DNA of 64,000 bases from Citrus sinensis (lineage: Eukaryota; Streptophyta; Magnoliopsida; Sapindales; Rutaceae): assembly GCF_022201045.2 (NCBI RefSeq), contig NC_068558.1, forward strand, positions 7,221,501 through 7,285,500, read 5' to 3'. The notes beneath the pieces are model-generated. The model searched no databases, was not told the origin of the DNA, and saw only the letters and a list, made by a program, of their open reading frames with translations. The position numbers and the translations under genes are program-made. This document shows, in pieces, positions 39,049 to 51,217 of this stretch. The first letter of the stretch is position 1. Each line of letters starts with the position of its first letter.

Positions 39049-40886
39049 GGTGTTGTGTGAAATCACCAGAGGTAGAGTTGAGTTTGTGATTTAAAAAATT
39101 GGTTTGTAGACTCAAGATAAGAGTATATTTCTTAATGTTTTTATATATCCAGCTAAAACTGCTGCATAATTCCAATTTTGGCTATTAATCAATTCTTCTG
39201 CTTGGTTATAGGTGCTCACTTCCCAGTTTAACTTTAGCTTATGTTATTATGTAAATGTAATAAACATTTGCGAGCCAATTCAATCCTATTTGGTACTGGG
39301 CTTAAGCTATGTCGTGGCAATCCGGTTCATAGTTTAATTTGGTTCGGTTCAATTTTTCTAAAAATTGGATAATTTTTATCCAATTTTTAAAAGATAATAA
39401 TAATACAAAAGGTATGGTTTTGCGAAGGTCGATTCAGAATTTTTTAGGCATTCCATTTTGCCTGCAACGAATTAGACGAAGAAAATTGGGATGCACACAA
39501 CCAAACAATCTCTTATATCAAATAGAAAACAAATGTGCTTAATTCTCGATGGAAAATTAATATGTTTTTCTCTTACTCATGAATCGGACATGTCGATTAG
39601 GTTAATAAAAGAGTGAGAGATCATTACTCACTGTGACCTCCTTCCTCTGTTATAATAGCTAATAATTTGATTATCATCAACTACTCATTGACAATGAAGT
39701 AAAGAAGCAAATTAATTGTTTGGCAGGGAAATAAAATAAACATATTGATCAAAGCATAACCTTAATTGTAACTTCCCCACTACAATTTATCTAATAAATA
39801 AAATGATTAGTGGCTAATAATTTTATCTCCTCGATCACTAAATGGATGGTACGTTACATCCATGTTTCTTAACCATTACATTATTAGTTAAAAAATGATT
39901 TTCGGCTCCAATTACATTAGCCATCAATTAAGGCCCGAGGGCCAAAAAAAAAATAAAAAATAAAAAATAAAAGATAAATAATAACCTGCTGTTTATGGGT
40001 TGTCGTCGTCGAAGTGTAATAATAATGATGATTAAAGGTGGCTCCAGGAAAAGTTGGCTTGGTAATAATAATTATGCTTATCGATAATAGAGTTGAAAAT
40101 TCCAAGTTTTTAGTGCCTTAAATTTAAATAGATAAAAATAAAACAAACAGTGAGATTCACGCTTGTAATCTACTACTATAGATCCAATGAAAGCCCTCCT
40201 AAAAAGGTTTCATTTACGTGTTGTTCATGCGGGTTTCATTATTATTATTATTATTATTATTATTCCAGTTGAATTTGCAAGCATTTGCTTGTTTTTGTTT
40301 TTACCTCCTAAATAACCCAAAAATCAAAATAAATTTAATCAATATTGTAGAGCATTCCATATGGCAATATTAATTCAAGCATGTTTGCCAAGTGTTATAT
40401 ATGATAATTGGGATCATGTCAATTCCCCAATCCCCATAAAGAATCAACAAAAACTAAACAAGAAAATCTAGGTACATTAGCCCAAAAAAAAAAAAAAATC
40501 TATCTTATATTTTTCTGAAAACGTGCATAAATTAAATGACTCCACTTTGGAGTTTTCAATTCAACCTCTATCTTAATTAATTTTTAATTTAATCACTAAA
40601 TTGTCTCTGGTAACTCTCACAATAATATCAAATATTAAGTGCACGATGATGATACTTGCTTATTCATTCATGCATGGCCGGTTTTTTATCCATGAGACGG
40701 CGCACGATCTTCTAGACATTATTATTACTATTACTTACTCGTTACATTCAATACGTACGTATCTTCATGTATCTCTTATATATGATTCATCTTCTTCGCT
40801 CTTACACTTCTTCAGTTCAAAAAAACAAAAAAGCACTAGTGCTGCTGTGTCAGTGAGTACTGTTACATTGACAAAAAGTTCATAAC
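39049..40886. other. promoter-side region of the RKD gene
   Basis: About 200-250 bp of DOMINO1 3' untranslated sequence, then AT-rich DNA up to the RKD start. It contains an (ATT)9 microsatellite at 40238-40264. I looked for a transposon with paired inverted ends here and did not find one. Confidence 0.5.
40238..40264. repeat. (ATT)9 microsatellite upstream of RKD
   Basis: Nine perfect ATT units, about 620 bp before the RKD start codon. Confidence 0.95.
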
Positions 40887-42124
40887 ATGGCTAGTAATTC
40901 TTTCATTGTTGCAAAAGAAGAAGGCCCATTTTCATTTTTACATCAGCTTCCTCCAATTGATTTTGGGTAAGATTAATTCTCTAGGGTTTTCTTTAATACT
41001 CTCAAATATTTCTCCTCATCACTTTGTTCATATCTAATTAATGTTCGTTGTGTGTTTGAAATAAATATTTGCAGTGAAAATGGGTATGGTTCAATGGATT
41101 GGCCAAGTGAAATGGCCATTCAGCAAGAGAGCTACTTTGATGCTATTCCGTTGATGGGGAGTGTCCCTGACCCTTTGTGTGCTTCTCAGGACATTGTTCC
41201 AGTTCCTAAAATGACTCAAGGTGAGTGTTTTAATATGGATTTTTCTATAATTATCAGCAAATTATTCTCTTGGTTTATTTTTATTTTTAAATTATTGATT
41301 GTTGCTCCAGGTGATCTGTTCTGTGCTTGTGACTACGGGACTGGGATTTGGAGTGAGTTGGGTCCTTTAATAGAGCAGCCAACTGAGAAACTGGCGCAGG
41401 CAAAGGCACCCTTGTTGTTGTGTGAAGACCAAGCACCTTTACAAGAAACCAAGCAACAAAGGAAAGTGACTAGAAGATACAAGTTAGAAGAAAAGCTTCG
41501 CAGTTCAAAATTTTTATCTAGAGAAACTATTTCTCAATATTTCTACATGCCAATTACAAAGGCAGCCAAGGAGCTTAATGTTGGATTGACACTTTTGAAG
41601 AAAAGGTGTAGGGAATTGAACATTAGAAGGTGGCCACATAGGAAACTGATGAGCCTGCAAACCCTTATCAAGAATGTTCAGGTAATTAATTTCTAATGAT
41701 TCTCTGTGTGTCACGTGGATGTTTATGTTGTGCTAACGAAGCTTTATAATAATGAAGTGGGCTGTACGTACCGCAGGAATTGCAGACAGAAGGAGAGGGG
41801 AGTGAGGAGAGGTTAAGGGAAGCACTAGGGATCCTGGAGAGAGAGAGGAAGTTAATTGAAGAGAGGCCTGATTTGGAAATGGAAGACACCACCAAGAGGC
41901 TGAGGCAGGCTTGTTTCAAGGCCAATTACAAGAAGAGGAAGTTCATGGGTACTATGATGGGTCCAATGGTGTCCACTTCAAGCTGTAGCAGTCGTCATCA
42001 TCATCAAGTGTTATTAGATGCTGACATTGCTTATGATGAATATCAGATTACCGGTAATGAAGATTTAGAGGAAATGGGATCTCTATTTTCATGCTCCTCT
42101 TCAAACAGCATTATGATGATATGA
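40887..42124 (+). CDS. RKD: RKD transcription factor (RWP-RK domain)
   Basis: The four exons are 40887-40966, 41075-41220, 41311-41681 and 41777-42124, all with GT-AG borders, giving 314 residues. The RWP-RK DNA-binding domain spans about residues 143-196 ([20 protein letters not shown], then [18 protein letters not shown], then HRKLMSL), with R182-W183-P184-x-R186-K187 intact. A coiled, charged segment with the RKD-specific [15 protein letters not shown] block follows, then a Ser- and acid-rich tail. RKD proteins control egg-cell and early embryo identity. Exon 1 has only 80 nt and its ATG lies outside the long open frame that begins inside exon 2. Position next to CHLP and GDSL genes points to the Arabidopsis RKD1/RKD2 group. 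In citrus the RKD gene CitRKD1/CitRWP underlies nucellar embryony. Whether this is that gene depends on the species. Confidence 0.92.
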
Positions 42125-42950
42125 TGACAGCTAGTTAGGGCTAAACTTTATTAACTCTCGTGCTTGTTTCTTCTTTCTCTTTAGTTACACAGATGGGTAT
42201 AGTCAATTAGGGATTAAGATGGATGTATATCAGCTGTTTGGATGGTTTTACAATGAGTGGCCTAGTCTTTTGAATAATTATTCTTGCTGTCCAGTGATGA
42301 ATGCATGTTTCCTCATTGTACGGTTGAAATGGGGATAAAAGGACAATCTCTTGATCACCACCTACTTATGCAAAATAAAATCAAGAACTTGGACCTTTAA
42401 TTTATATCCAAATTATTTGCTTTAAAGATGGAAAGGAAATATAACTAACTATTATTTGAGTTGGGTTAACTTGTAAACTAATCAAGATAACTTTGTTTAT
42501 TAAGTATTTGAGCATTATTTCCATTTATGTGTTCATTTCAACTTGTCAAGAAGCACTAGTGCAAGACAAACATTGGAGACCCATTTTACCATGGCCAGGA
42601 TCTCATCCTACCTTTATTTGTTTCAGCAAAAGTTGGCAGTGGTTTTATATTTATCCCTTCGTGCATGCCTTGGCTGTATTCTCTTAACTGCTAGTGTCAG
42701 TTGGGTGGCTGGCCCCCTGAGCCCATGTCTGGTGATGTTGCCTGTTGGTCCGGTGTACGTACCTTCTGGTCTCCTTGCTCTCTGCTTGTTGTCTCAAAGT
42801 ATCGTTTGTACCTGTCCTTCGGCTGCCCGTCAGCACACCTTTTTCAGATGTTTTTCATATTTCCAGTCCTGGCCATGCAAGGTTGGTTTGTCAGCATGGC
42901 TGAAAGCCGCAGGCACTTGCCCTTTTAGGCAAAGTCTTATGGTTATTTTC
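42125..42950. other. spacer between RKD and PPR genes
   Basis: RKD 3' untranslated sequence is followed by a segment (about 42540-42950) that is richer in G+C than its surroundings. Open frames on plus (42543-43142) and minus (42830-43117) overlap and have no domain. I cannot say what this segment is. Confidence 0.4.
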
Positions 42951-42962
42951 AGTAGACCCTTA

Positions 42963-43024
42963 TGGGCCGGATTTAACAGCCCGTTTGATTGGAGATGTAC
43001 TGGGCTGCTTGCTATGGAGGCCCA
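42963..43024 (+). promoter_or_regulatory. cluster of three site II (TGGGCC/T) elements before the PPR gene
   Basis: TGGGCC at 42963, TGGGCT at 43001 and GGCCCA (reverse orientation) at 43019 lie 260-325 bp before the PPR ATG. Site II elements bind TCP factors and are known to be enriched upstream of plant organelle-related nuclear genes, including PPR genes. Confidence 0.55.
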
Positions 43025-43285
43025 AATTGCCTTGCGTTCATTTCCCCTTTTGCCGCTACATTTTAGCTGCGGGAATTGGGAAATTGAGAAATTGAGCGCA
43101 ACGAGTCTCATAGTCATAGCAACTGACGTTCACCGAGAGTGATTATGTGTATGGAGCTTTTGATGTGCGTGTTCAAGGAATGGGACTGAAAATTGCGTAA
43201 TCAAGATTCCTGAAAAATTAGACGTGGAGAAATTAAATCAAGCATCAGCAACAAAATGATACAAAAGTAAAACCCACCTCAAACA

Positions 43286-45028
43286 ATGAAACAAACACAA
43301 AAACCGTTGATTTCGCTCATAAAATTATGTACCAAAAGGCCCCATTTGCTCCAAATTCAAGCTCACATAATCGTCACATCGCTCATTCAAGACCCCACAG
43401 TTTCTCTCCACATTCTGTCACGTTTTGCACTCCCTCCATTCCGAGAGACCCCCTATTCCCGCCAAATATTGGATCATATCCCACGCCCAAACGTGTCTCA
43501 TTACAACACAATGGTTAGAGCTTACTCTATGAGCAGCTCTCCTGAAGAAGGCTTTTATCTGTTTGAGAAAATGAGACAAAAACGCATTCCTACGAACCCA
43601 TTTGCCTGTTCCTTTGCTATTAAGTGTTGCATGAAATTTTGTTCGTTAATGGGTGGTTTACAAATTCATGCGAGGGTTTTGAGAGATGGGTATCAATTGG
43701 ATAGTCAATTGATGACTACTTTGATGGACTTGTACTCGACTTTCGAGAAGAGTTTTGAAGCTTGTAAACTGTTTGATGAAATTCCTCGGAGAGATACTGT
43801 TGCATGGAATGTATTGATTTCTTGTTACATACGTAATCAACGTACCCGCGATGCGTTGTGCTTGTTTGATAATTTAAATAGAGAGGAAAGCGGGTGTAAA
43901 CCGGATGATGTTACTTGTTTGCTTGTGCTTCAAGCCTGCGCACATTTGGGCGCGTTAGAATTTGGCGAGAAAATTCATAGGTATATTTCGGAACATGGGT
44001 ATGGCAGTAAAATGAATCTTTGTAATTCTCTAATAGCAACGTATTCTAAATGTGGTAGTTTGGATATGGCTTTTGAGGTGTTTAAGGGCATGCCGGAGAA
44101 GGACGTGGTTTCATGGAGTGCTATGATTTCTGGTTTGGCAATGAACGGTCATGGGAGAGATGCTATTGAATCATTTGGTGCTATGCAAAGAGCAGGGGTT
44201 TTGCCAGATGATCAGACTTTTACAGGGGTTCTTTCTGCTTGTAGTCATTGTGGGTTAGTTGATGAAGGAATGATGTTTTTGGATAGGATGAGCAAAGATT
44301 TTGGGATACTGCCTAACATTCACCATTATGGATGCGTGGTTGACCTATTGGGTCGTGCTGGTTTGCTTGATCAAGCCTATCAGCTTATAACATCAATGGG
44401 GGTCAAGCCAGATTCAACAATATGGAGGACTTTACTTGGAGCTTGCAGAATTCATAAACATGTCACTCTTGGTGAACGTGTGATTGAACATTTGATTGAA
44501 CTTAAGGCTCAAGAATCTGGGGATTATGTTTTGTTGTTGAACCTATATTCTTCAGTTGGAGACTGGGAGAAGGTGAAGGAATTGAGGGAGTTTATGAATG
44601 AGAAGGGACTCCAAACTACTCCTGGTTGTAGTACAATCGGACTGAAAGGAGTAGTACATGAGTTTGTTGTGGATGATGTTTCACATCCACGCATAAATGA
44701 GATCTATCAGATGCTGGACGAGATTAATAAGCAGCTGAAAATTGCTGGTTATGTTGCTGAAATAACATCTGAATTGCATAATCTAGGTGCAGAAGAAAAG
44801 GGGAATGCACTCTCTTATCACAGTGAGAAGTTGGCTATTGCTTTTGGGGTTCTTGCAACTCCACCTGGCACAACAATCCGAGTCGCCAAGAATCTCCGCA
44901 TCTGTGTTGATTGCCACAATTTTGCAAAGGTTCTTTCAGGGGTTTATAATCGGGAAGTAATTATTAGAGATCGTTTGCGGTTTCATCATTTCCGGGAAGG
45001 ACGGTGTTCCTGCAACGACTATTGGTAG
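43286..45028 (+). CDS. PLS-type pentatricopeptide repeat protein with E and DYW domains
   Basis: This intact intronless gene encodes 580 residues. PLS-type PPR repeats run from about residue 65 to 400 (for example NSLIATYSKCGSLDMAFEVF, then MPEKDVVSWSAMISGLAMNG). They are followed by E and E+ motifs and a DYW deaminase domain ending in DYW. The zinc and catalytic residues are present: HSEKLA with its glutamate, CVDCH, and CSCNDYW. DYW proteins bind one organelle transcript in a sequence-specific way and edit C to U. The N-terminus is basic and hydroxylated, and I cannot tell mitochondrion from plastid. The usual PGCSWIE motif reads PGCSTIG here, a small change. Plastid MDH follows tail to tail, as I recall for Arabidopsis At3g47530 and At3g47520, so it is probably the At3g47530 orthologue. 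Confidence 0.93.
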   Translation: MKQTQKPLISLIKLCTKRPHLLQIQAHIIVTSLIQDPTVSLHILSRFALPPFRETPYSRQILDHIPRPNVSHYNTMVRAYSMSSSPEEGFYLFEKMRQKRIPTNPFACSFAIKCCMKFCSLMGGLQIHARVLRDGYQLDSQLMTTLMDLYSTFEKSFEACKLFDEIPRRDTVAWNVLISCYIRNQRTRDALCLFDNLNREESGCKPDDVTCLLVLQACAHLGALEFGEKIHRYISEHGYGSKMNLCNSLIATYSKCGSLDMAFEVFKGMPEKDVVSWSAMISGLAMNGHGRDAIESFGAMQRAGVLPDDQTFTGVLSACSHCGLVDEGMMFLDRMSKDFGILPNIHHYGCVVDLLGRAGLLDQAYQLITSMGVKPDSTIWRTLLGACRIHKHVTLGERVIEHLIELKAQESGDYVLLLNLYSSVGDWEKVKELREFMNEKGLQTTPGCSTIGLKGVVHEFVVDDVSHPRINEIYQMLDEINKQLKIAGYVAEITSELHNLGAEEKGNALSYHSEKLAIAFGVLATPPGTTIRVAKNLRICVDCHNFAKVLSGVYNREVIIRDRLRFHHFREGRCSCNDYW

Positions 45029-46224
45029 AATGGCACATACTCATGATGAATGAAAGGTGGGCAGCATTGGAAACGTCCCAGAGTTCGACTGATAAGTACT
45101 CGGGAGTAGTGGAGAAACTTATTTTAACTGAAGCTGAAAGACATGGAGATGAATGTAATGGTTGTAACACAAGTTCTGTATCTTTAAGAAAATTGAAAAA
45201 AATCCACCCTCTTCCCAGGCTGAGTTAGAGGAGAAATGCATTAGCAGCAAATGTGGCAAGTACAGTTCCATTGTTCGAACGTGGGGCAAGGATACAGTTC
45301 CATCGTTCAAATGTGGGTAAGGATCTGCGTGGAATTACTTGATGCAAAAGCTACACTACAGCAGGACAGCGAAAAGATTTCCGGTGCCATTTCTTAAAAA
45401 GGGGAATATTTTTAAATGTCCCACGATTTAATTGTTTAATTATTTAACTACCTTTTGATGATCAAAGCCAAAAAGAAAATCATTTTTTTGCAGGAGCAGA
45501 GGAAGATTTTCTTGTATGCCACAGTACAAAACAAACCTAATTATCTATTATCACTGGTAATTCTTCAGGAATTGAGGTTGGTGGTTAAAATTATTGGTCC
45601 AAAAATAAATACGAAATTCTTTGAGACTGAAGATATAGTGCAAGGATGCTCAAGATTTTGTTCCCAAATCCCTGTCGGTGGCATGTTGATCTATTCATCC
45701 CCCTGCGGTGCTGGGTAACATCTATCTCAATCAGAGGTAATAAAATAATAACCCAGAACAAGCACACAGATTTGTAACCAAAATTGAAAGGTTAAGCCGT
45801 TAAGGGCCTGAGATCCTGCGGAAAATTCATTTGAACAAGGATACTGGAGTTTAACACCTCAGCTCAGAATTCAGATGTATAAAAACATGAAATGAGATTC
45901 ACCGTTATTCCAAATGTGGCTTTCAATTGCCACAATTTTTAAGAAATTTATACCACCACCATCCATGTTATTCAAAATTGTCTGACTACTACAAAGCTCC
46001 AATAAGAATGCTTATATTTCTTCCGGTCTACAACAGCGATGTACCCACTCAAGACTCCATATTTTGCGCTTTAAAACTTAAAAAATGAGATGAAAACCTC
46101 CCGTTCTACAAAAATGAAAGTACTGATGCAAAGAAAATTCCACAATTTGAAAAAACCAGACTCATCCATTCTTCTCTAGGGGATGTTAATTTCATGAGGT
46201 TAGGGTTTCAAATAACTTTCAACC
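45029..46224. other. spacer between convergent PPR and MDH genes
   Basis: The 3' untranslated regions of both genes lie here. A 32-bp unit starting TACAGTTCCAT is repeated at 45261 and 45293. No further gene is supported. Confidence 0.55.
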
Positions 46225-47463
46225 CTATGCAGCTACTGCTTGCTTCTGCGCAAATGCAACCCCCTTTTCAATACTGGCCTTCAGCTCGGGTTTAAGGGCT
46301 TCCAAAGCCTTTTGTTCATACTCAGTCAACCCTTGGAGATCAGATGAAATCAAAGATTCAACACCATTCCTTCCAAGCTTAACCCTCGATGCAAAGAACG
46401 GAAGCTCAGTCAGATTGGACTCCACGAAAACGCATTCGTACACGTCCCCATCTCCATCAAGAGCACGAAGTGAAGACTCGACAAATCTTGCTGCTGCATA
46501 TGCCATTGAGAGGGTAGCAGATCCTGCACCTGCCTTTGCCTCCACAACTTCTGTACCAGCATTTTGGATTCTAACAGTTAGGTCTCCCACTTCTTCATCA
46601 GTAAAACTAACAGAGGGCATTGTCTTCGACAGCAGGGGTAAAATGGTAATGCCAGCATGTCCTCCAACAACAGGGACATCCACATCAATTAGTTTAAGGT
46701 TCTTCTTTTGAGCAACAAAGGTGTTTGCTCTCACGACATCCAGTGTGGTAACACCAAAAAGCTTCTTCGGATCATAAACACCCTTCTGCTTCAGAACTTC
46801 TGCAGCAATTGGCACTGTTGAATTAACTGGATTGCTGATAATATGGATGAAGGCATCAGGGCAGTTATCAGCAACAGCCTCAACCAAGGTCTTTACTATA
46901 TTGGCGTTGATGTTGAAGAGGTCATCACGGGTCATCCCAGGCTTTCTTGGAACTCCAGCAGGTATGACGACGACATTCACCCCTTTCAAAGCACTGGCTA
47001 ATTCTTCAGGTCCTGTGAAATCCAGAACTTGAGAGGGAGTGTTGCAGTGACTGAGGTCAGCAGCAACTCCCTTGACATTCATTACATCATAGAGGTGAAG
47101 GGCTGATACTAGTGGGGACATCTTGATTAGAAGTGCTAAGGGTTGACCTATTCCACCAGCAGCTCCAAGAACTGCTACTTTAAAAGAAGCCTGAGGCTGT
47201 AGGGCATTCTGAGGCCTCTGCTCTGAACTTTGGGCTTTTCTTGCAAAAGTGCTTCGAAGAGCTGAACAACTCTCCTTGTTCAAGAAAGAGGTATCTGATT
47301 CACAGATAACTGATGTCACTGCCTTGAGGCCACTGAAACTCACAAGTGATTTCTTGGAGTTGAACCTCACACCAGAGGGTTTTGACTGTGGAAGTTGGCC
47401 TGCCTTGGGGCCAAAGGCAATAGTTGATGTAATTGAAAAGGTTGTAGCTGATGTAGCGGCCAT
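46225..47463 (-). CDS. pNAD-MDH: plastid NAD-dependent malate dehydrogenase
   Basis: The single coding exon encodes 412 residues from the ATG at 47463. A Ser/Thr-rich transit peptide covers about residues 1-80. The NAD-binding loop GAAGGIGQP starts at residue 100. The substrate loop ([20 protein letters not shown]), NPVNS, and the catalytic histidine in [13 protein letters not shown] are all present. The enzyme interconverts malate and oxaloacetate with NAD in plastids; in Arabidopsis the protein is needed for embryo and chloroplast development. An in-frame GTG at 47478 is not the start: it spans the acceptor of a 5'-UTR intron (TTTTTAG at 47478, donor AAG|GTTTCA at 48331). Its N-terminal region differs most from relatives, as expected for a transit peptide. 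The start [10 protein letters not shown] is family-like. Confidence 0.95.
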   Translation of the reverse strand: MAATSATTFSITSTIAFGPKAGQLPQSKPSGVRFNSKKSLVSFSGLKAVTSVICESDTSFLNKESCSALRSTFARKAQSSEQRPQNALQPQASFKVAVLGAAGGIGQPLALLIKMSPLVSALHLYDVMNVKGVAADLSHCNTPSQVLDFTGPEELASALKGVNVVVIPAGVPRKPGMTRDDLFNINANIVKTLVEAVADNCPDAFIHIISNPVNSTVPIAAEVLKQKGVYDPKKLFGVTTLDVVRANTFVAQKKNLKLIDVDVPVVGGHAGITILPLLSKTMPSVSFTDEEVGDLTVRIQNAGTEVVEAKAGAGSATLSMAYAAARFVESSLRALDGDGDVYECVFVESNLTELPFFASRVKLGRNGVESLISSDLQGLTEYEQKALEALKPELKASIEKGVAFAQKQAVAA

Positions 47464-47477
47464 TTCACACTCTGACA

Positions 47478-48331
47478 CTAAAAATAAAAAGGGGAAGTAT
47501 CAGGACCTTGTTTGGAGCTACAACCTGGAAATTTCACAAAGTATTCCCAAAGCATATCAAATGCATGAAGGACAGTATGATGATATATACCCAACCCACT
47601 GGTGTTGAACACTCAACCTAACTGGAAAATACAAACTTTCTATCCCCTTGATATGATTAAAACACTGCAGCACTGCTTGCAATACTAACCTTAATATGAG
47701 GAACCACCGAAAGGGAGGAATAAGAAGTATAAAAAAGAAAAAATAATAATAAAAAAAAAACCCCGATAATATAGTTATCTCCAGGATGCAAAAATTTTAC
47801 TTCAGCAAAACACTATGTTATAGTCAAAGAAATGCATTAGGTTTATCTAGAAGCCTTTCAAATAGTCAAAAAAATGTCCACAAACACAGCCACAGCCCAA
47901 CAAGTAAGAGATTCTCCATATCATTTAAGTGTCACAGCCACTGGTTTACTGCAAATTGTAATCTTGAATATAGATTACATCGATCTTGTCACTAATGGCT
48001 ACACTAGTCTCAATGACAAAACTAAACCAGCAAGAATCAATCAATCACAAACAATATGAACTCACGGGAAAATCAAACAGAAGTTAAATCCACTATGATA
48101 TTTACCTGTATAAATAACACAATCCTAATAAAAGATTAACAAATATCAACACCCTCTATAGGCCAGATAGCAAATCCATTAGTAATAAATTCCAGCAGCA
48201 AAAGAATTCAATAAAATTAATCGAAATCAGATAACAAACTCAATGAATCTTAAACCATCAGCATCAGATCTAACGCTAGCGATAAAGGAGCTCGAAAGTA
48301 AAAAATGCATCAACAAAGAAATAAATGAAAC
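47478..48331 (-). other. 5'-UTR intron of the plastid MDH gene
   Basis: The donor on the minus strand is at CTCAAG|GTTTCATTT (48331) and the acceptor at TATTTTTAG (47478). The acceptor lies 14 nt before the ATG. The upstream leader exon lies at about 48332-48420. A TGGGCC site II motif is at 48459-48464. Confidence 0.7.
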
Positions 48332-48464
48332 CTTGAGATTTGCGTGAAGCTGGAAGAGATGGCGGTGTTGCTGCTGGCGTTGGGGGGAAAGAGAGAAGAA
48401 GAAGAAGAAGATTTTCGAAAGGGTTATTGTAAACTGGGTGTCTCTTCCTCCGCCGAATGGGCCT

Positions 48465-49463
48465 TGAACGAATCTACGCTTTTTCGAAAGCGTCAAGAAT
48501 CAAGCAGGCGTCACCACCAACTCTGATATGACTTTTAAAATGATTGTAATATTATTTTCGGGGTATCAGTATTCACCTGCCGAAGCCAAATCAAAAAACC
48601 AAAACCCCACCTAATTTAATAAAATATATATATAATTTTTTTTCTCTTCTCTGGAAGCTGGGCGTCAATTGCGTGTACCCAATACACACCGTCAAGTGTT
48701 GGAAGGATGCACCCTTTTTGTTACCTTTACCCTCTAATTCAAATCCTCGCCACTTGTTTTATCGACGGCCAGGATTTAAACTTATTTTTGTTTGGACAAA
48801 AACCATATTTACTTCTTCGTCACGTGTTCAGCAGTGATTTTTTTGTTAGAAGAGCCGTCTGGTCCGAAGTCCAATTGTCCAGTTCAAAGTCCAATTGTCC
48901 AAACCTACCTGGCTGCTCTGCTCGCTCTTTACTTTTTGACCAACTAAAGGGCCCAGTTTCGAGTTCGAGTTTAATAGATGTCGTGAATCAATACAACAAA
49001 AAATTAGGAGAGGTTAGAGGTGTCGCACGACCGCGCATCTAAAGTTAAACATAAACAAATCAAACAATGCATATTTACTTTCAAATATAACCTAATACAC
49101 GCCCATAATAAATTGAACCATCATCCATCACTTGTAGACCTCTTGTTTCTTCAATTTTTTTTTACTCAGTTTCTTAAGAAAATACAAGTATCCAACTAAA
49201 TCATTCATCAAACTAAAGTTACAAAAGAGGAATCCGTTTGACGTCTCTTCTAAGATTTGTTATGGATACCCAATTTCACATTTATACTGTATCATAGGAT
49301 GCATTAATGCAAATTAATCTATAAATGCATAAAACTATTCTCTTACATAATTAGACTGAAGGGTGGGGGGGAGCCATAGGATCAAGTTTGATCTTTTTCT
49401 CTTACAACATGCTCAAAAGAAACATAAATAAAAGAATCAAACTCTTTTTCCCTCTCCTTATAT
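48465..49463. other. spacer between MDH promoter and CHLP 3' end
   Basis: The MDH promoter side is followed by DNA without a supportable gene, then the CHLP 3' untranslated region. The open frame at 48707-49042 has no domain. Confidence 0.5.
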
Positions 49464-51217
49464 TCAGATGGTCAGCTTATCCATCTCCCTCCTAAGTGCA
49501 TTAGCTCTCACCAAGCTCCCAATAGTATTCACAGCCAACTTCAAATCCTCCAATGGGTTTCCGGGCACCACTCTTTTATACAAATAGCTATCAAATGTCA
49601 TCTTCTGCACATACTCATCGGCACACATCTCCACAAATGCTTCCCTCGCTGGATTCGATCGGTAAAACACCTTCTGCAATACATCCAGTACCTTATAAGT
49701 TGGCCAGTAAGTCTTATCCCACTTCTCCAAATACTTCCTCAAGTCCCCTTCATCGATCATCCTGGTTCCATTCTCTGACCCTTCAATGATGGCCTCCGCA
49801 CACATTCTTCCACTCTTTGCCGCAAAGTAAATGCCTTCGCCAGAGCATTTCGTGACGTACCCGGCTGCATCTCCGACTAATGCCACTCTCCCCGATAGCC
49901 TCCGCGGGCGGGGGTGTTCAGGAATCGGGTGTGCCTCCACTCGAATGATCTTGCCACCAAGGATTTTGTCCTTGGCCCGGTTTCTAGTTGCAAGTTGGAA
50001 CTTCTTGATATCACCTTTGTGTGTCACTGTGCCTGTACCAACTGCCACATGATCACACTTGGGGAACACCCACCCATAAAAGTCCGGCGACACATCATCA
50101 CCAACGTACATCTCCGCCAAGTTCTCATAGTACACCATTTTCTCGTCAGGGATTTTGACTCTTTCCTGGAGTAACACAATTAACAAATTAAAACTTAAGG
50201 ATCAACGTTCATATCATCCTCACAGTGAGCTACATCTTATCTACATAATGATTGACCTGCACAACTAAATTTGCTAAATCTTCCCATCAGCGTCCTAATA
50301 AGTTTTCCTTTCGACTTTCGATTTACAATGTATTCACATTACTATTAGAAGTTCAGCAGACAGCTAGGGAATCTTTTGAGTATAGCTCTAAAATTTGCCA
50401 CAAATAAAGGTTGAAAATTTGGCAATTTCTATGCATATTTTTAAGATTGGCCCACTAATGTTCAAAGGTATTATGTTACAGCTACTCTAGTTTATGATTT
50501 ATCCAGTATGGTCCTCACGTGATGAGTTACCTGAAATGCAATGGCGTAATCATAATCACCAGCATTGATGGACTTGGCAACTCTGGAGTTAGCACCATCA
50601 GCTCCGATAACAGCATCAACCTCCAGCGTCCTCTTCTCACCGACGCCGCCCTTTGTCCCATCGTACTCCGTATAATACAAAACGTACGGCTGCTCAAAGT
50701 TCCTCGGCAAATCCATCTTCATGAATAACCCGTTAATCACGCTCGCCCCGTTCTTCTCCGCCCTCTCCCTCAAATACGCGTCCAGAACCTCCCGCCTCAC
50801 CATCCCGATATACTCGTGCGGCTTCAGCGTCTGCCCGATGTCCACCGCCACGTTCGACGGCGATATCATCTTCATCTTCGTCACCTTCCGGTCGATTATG
50901 TCCAGCGGCAGGTCAAACTCCCCCACCATGCAGAGAGGGATGGCCCCGCCGCAGGGCTTGCAGTTGTCGAGCTTACGCTCGATCAGGAACGTTTCGACGC
51001 CATTTTGTGCGAGCGTCTCGGCGGCAGCTCCGCCTGCTGGGCCGCCCCCGATGACCGCCACTCGGAGGTTGCGGTTGGTGAGTTTTGGACTGGTTTTTGC
51101 CGCGGAGACTCGGAATTTTTGCTGACGTGGGAGGGCTTGAGCGATGAAGTGGGGGTGCTGTTGTTCTTGCGGTGATTGGCGGAGGCCAGTGAAGGATTTG
51201 AGAGCCATTGATGCCAT
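49464..51217 (-). CDS. CHLP: geranylgeranyl diphosphate/chlorophyll reductase, plastid
   Basis: There are two exons, 51217-50531 and 50165-49464, joined in phase 0 at AFQ|ERVKIPDEK, giving 462 residues. A transit peptide (about residues 1-45) is followed by an FAD/NAD(P) Rossmann motif VAVIGGGPAGGAAAETLA (from residue 53), then CKPCGGAIPLCMV, then VGDAAGYVTKCSGEGIYFAA. The enzyme reduces the geranylgeranyl chain to phytyl for chlorophyll, tocopherol and phylloquinone, working at the thylakoid with NADPH. The length and order match the Arabidopsis enzyme closely. Exon 1 is markedly richer in G+C than the rest of the window. The upstream region contains a 153-bp tandem duplication (51328-51628), which may duplicate promoter elements. 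In Arabidopsis this gene lies between the GDSL gene and RKD2, matching the order here apart from inserted genes. Confidence 0.96.

Noticed and set aside
42543-43142. 199-residue plus-strand frame
   Set aside because: No recognisable domain, and it overlaps the site II promoter motifs of the PPR gene.
47464-47478. GTG-initiated extension of the plastid MDH protein
   Set aside because: Not a eukaryotic start codon, and it spans the acceptor of a 5'-UTR intron; the ATG at 47463 is used.
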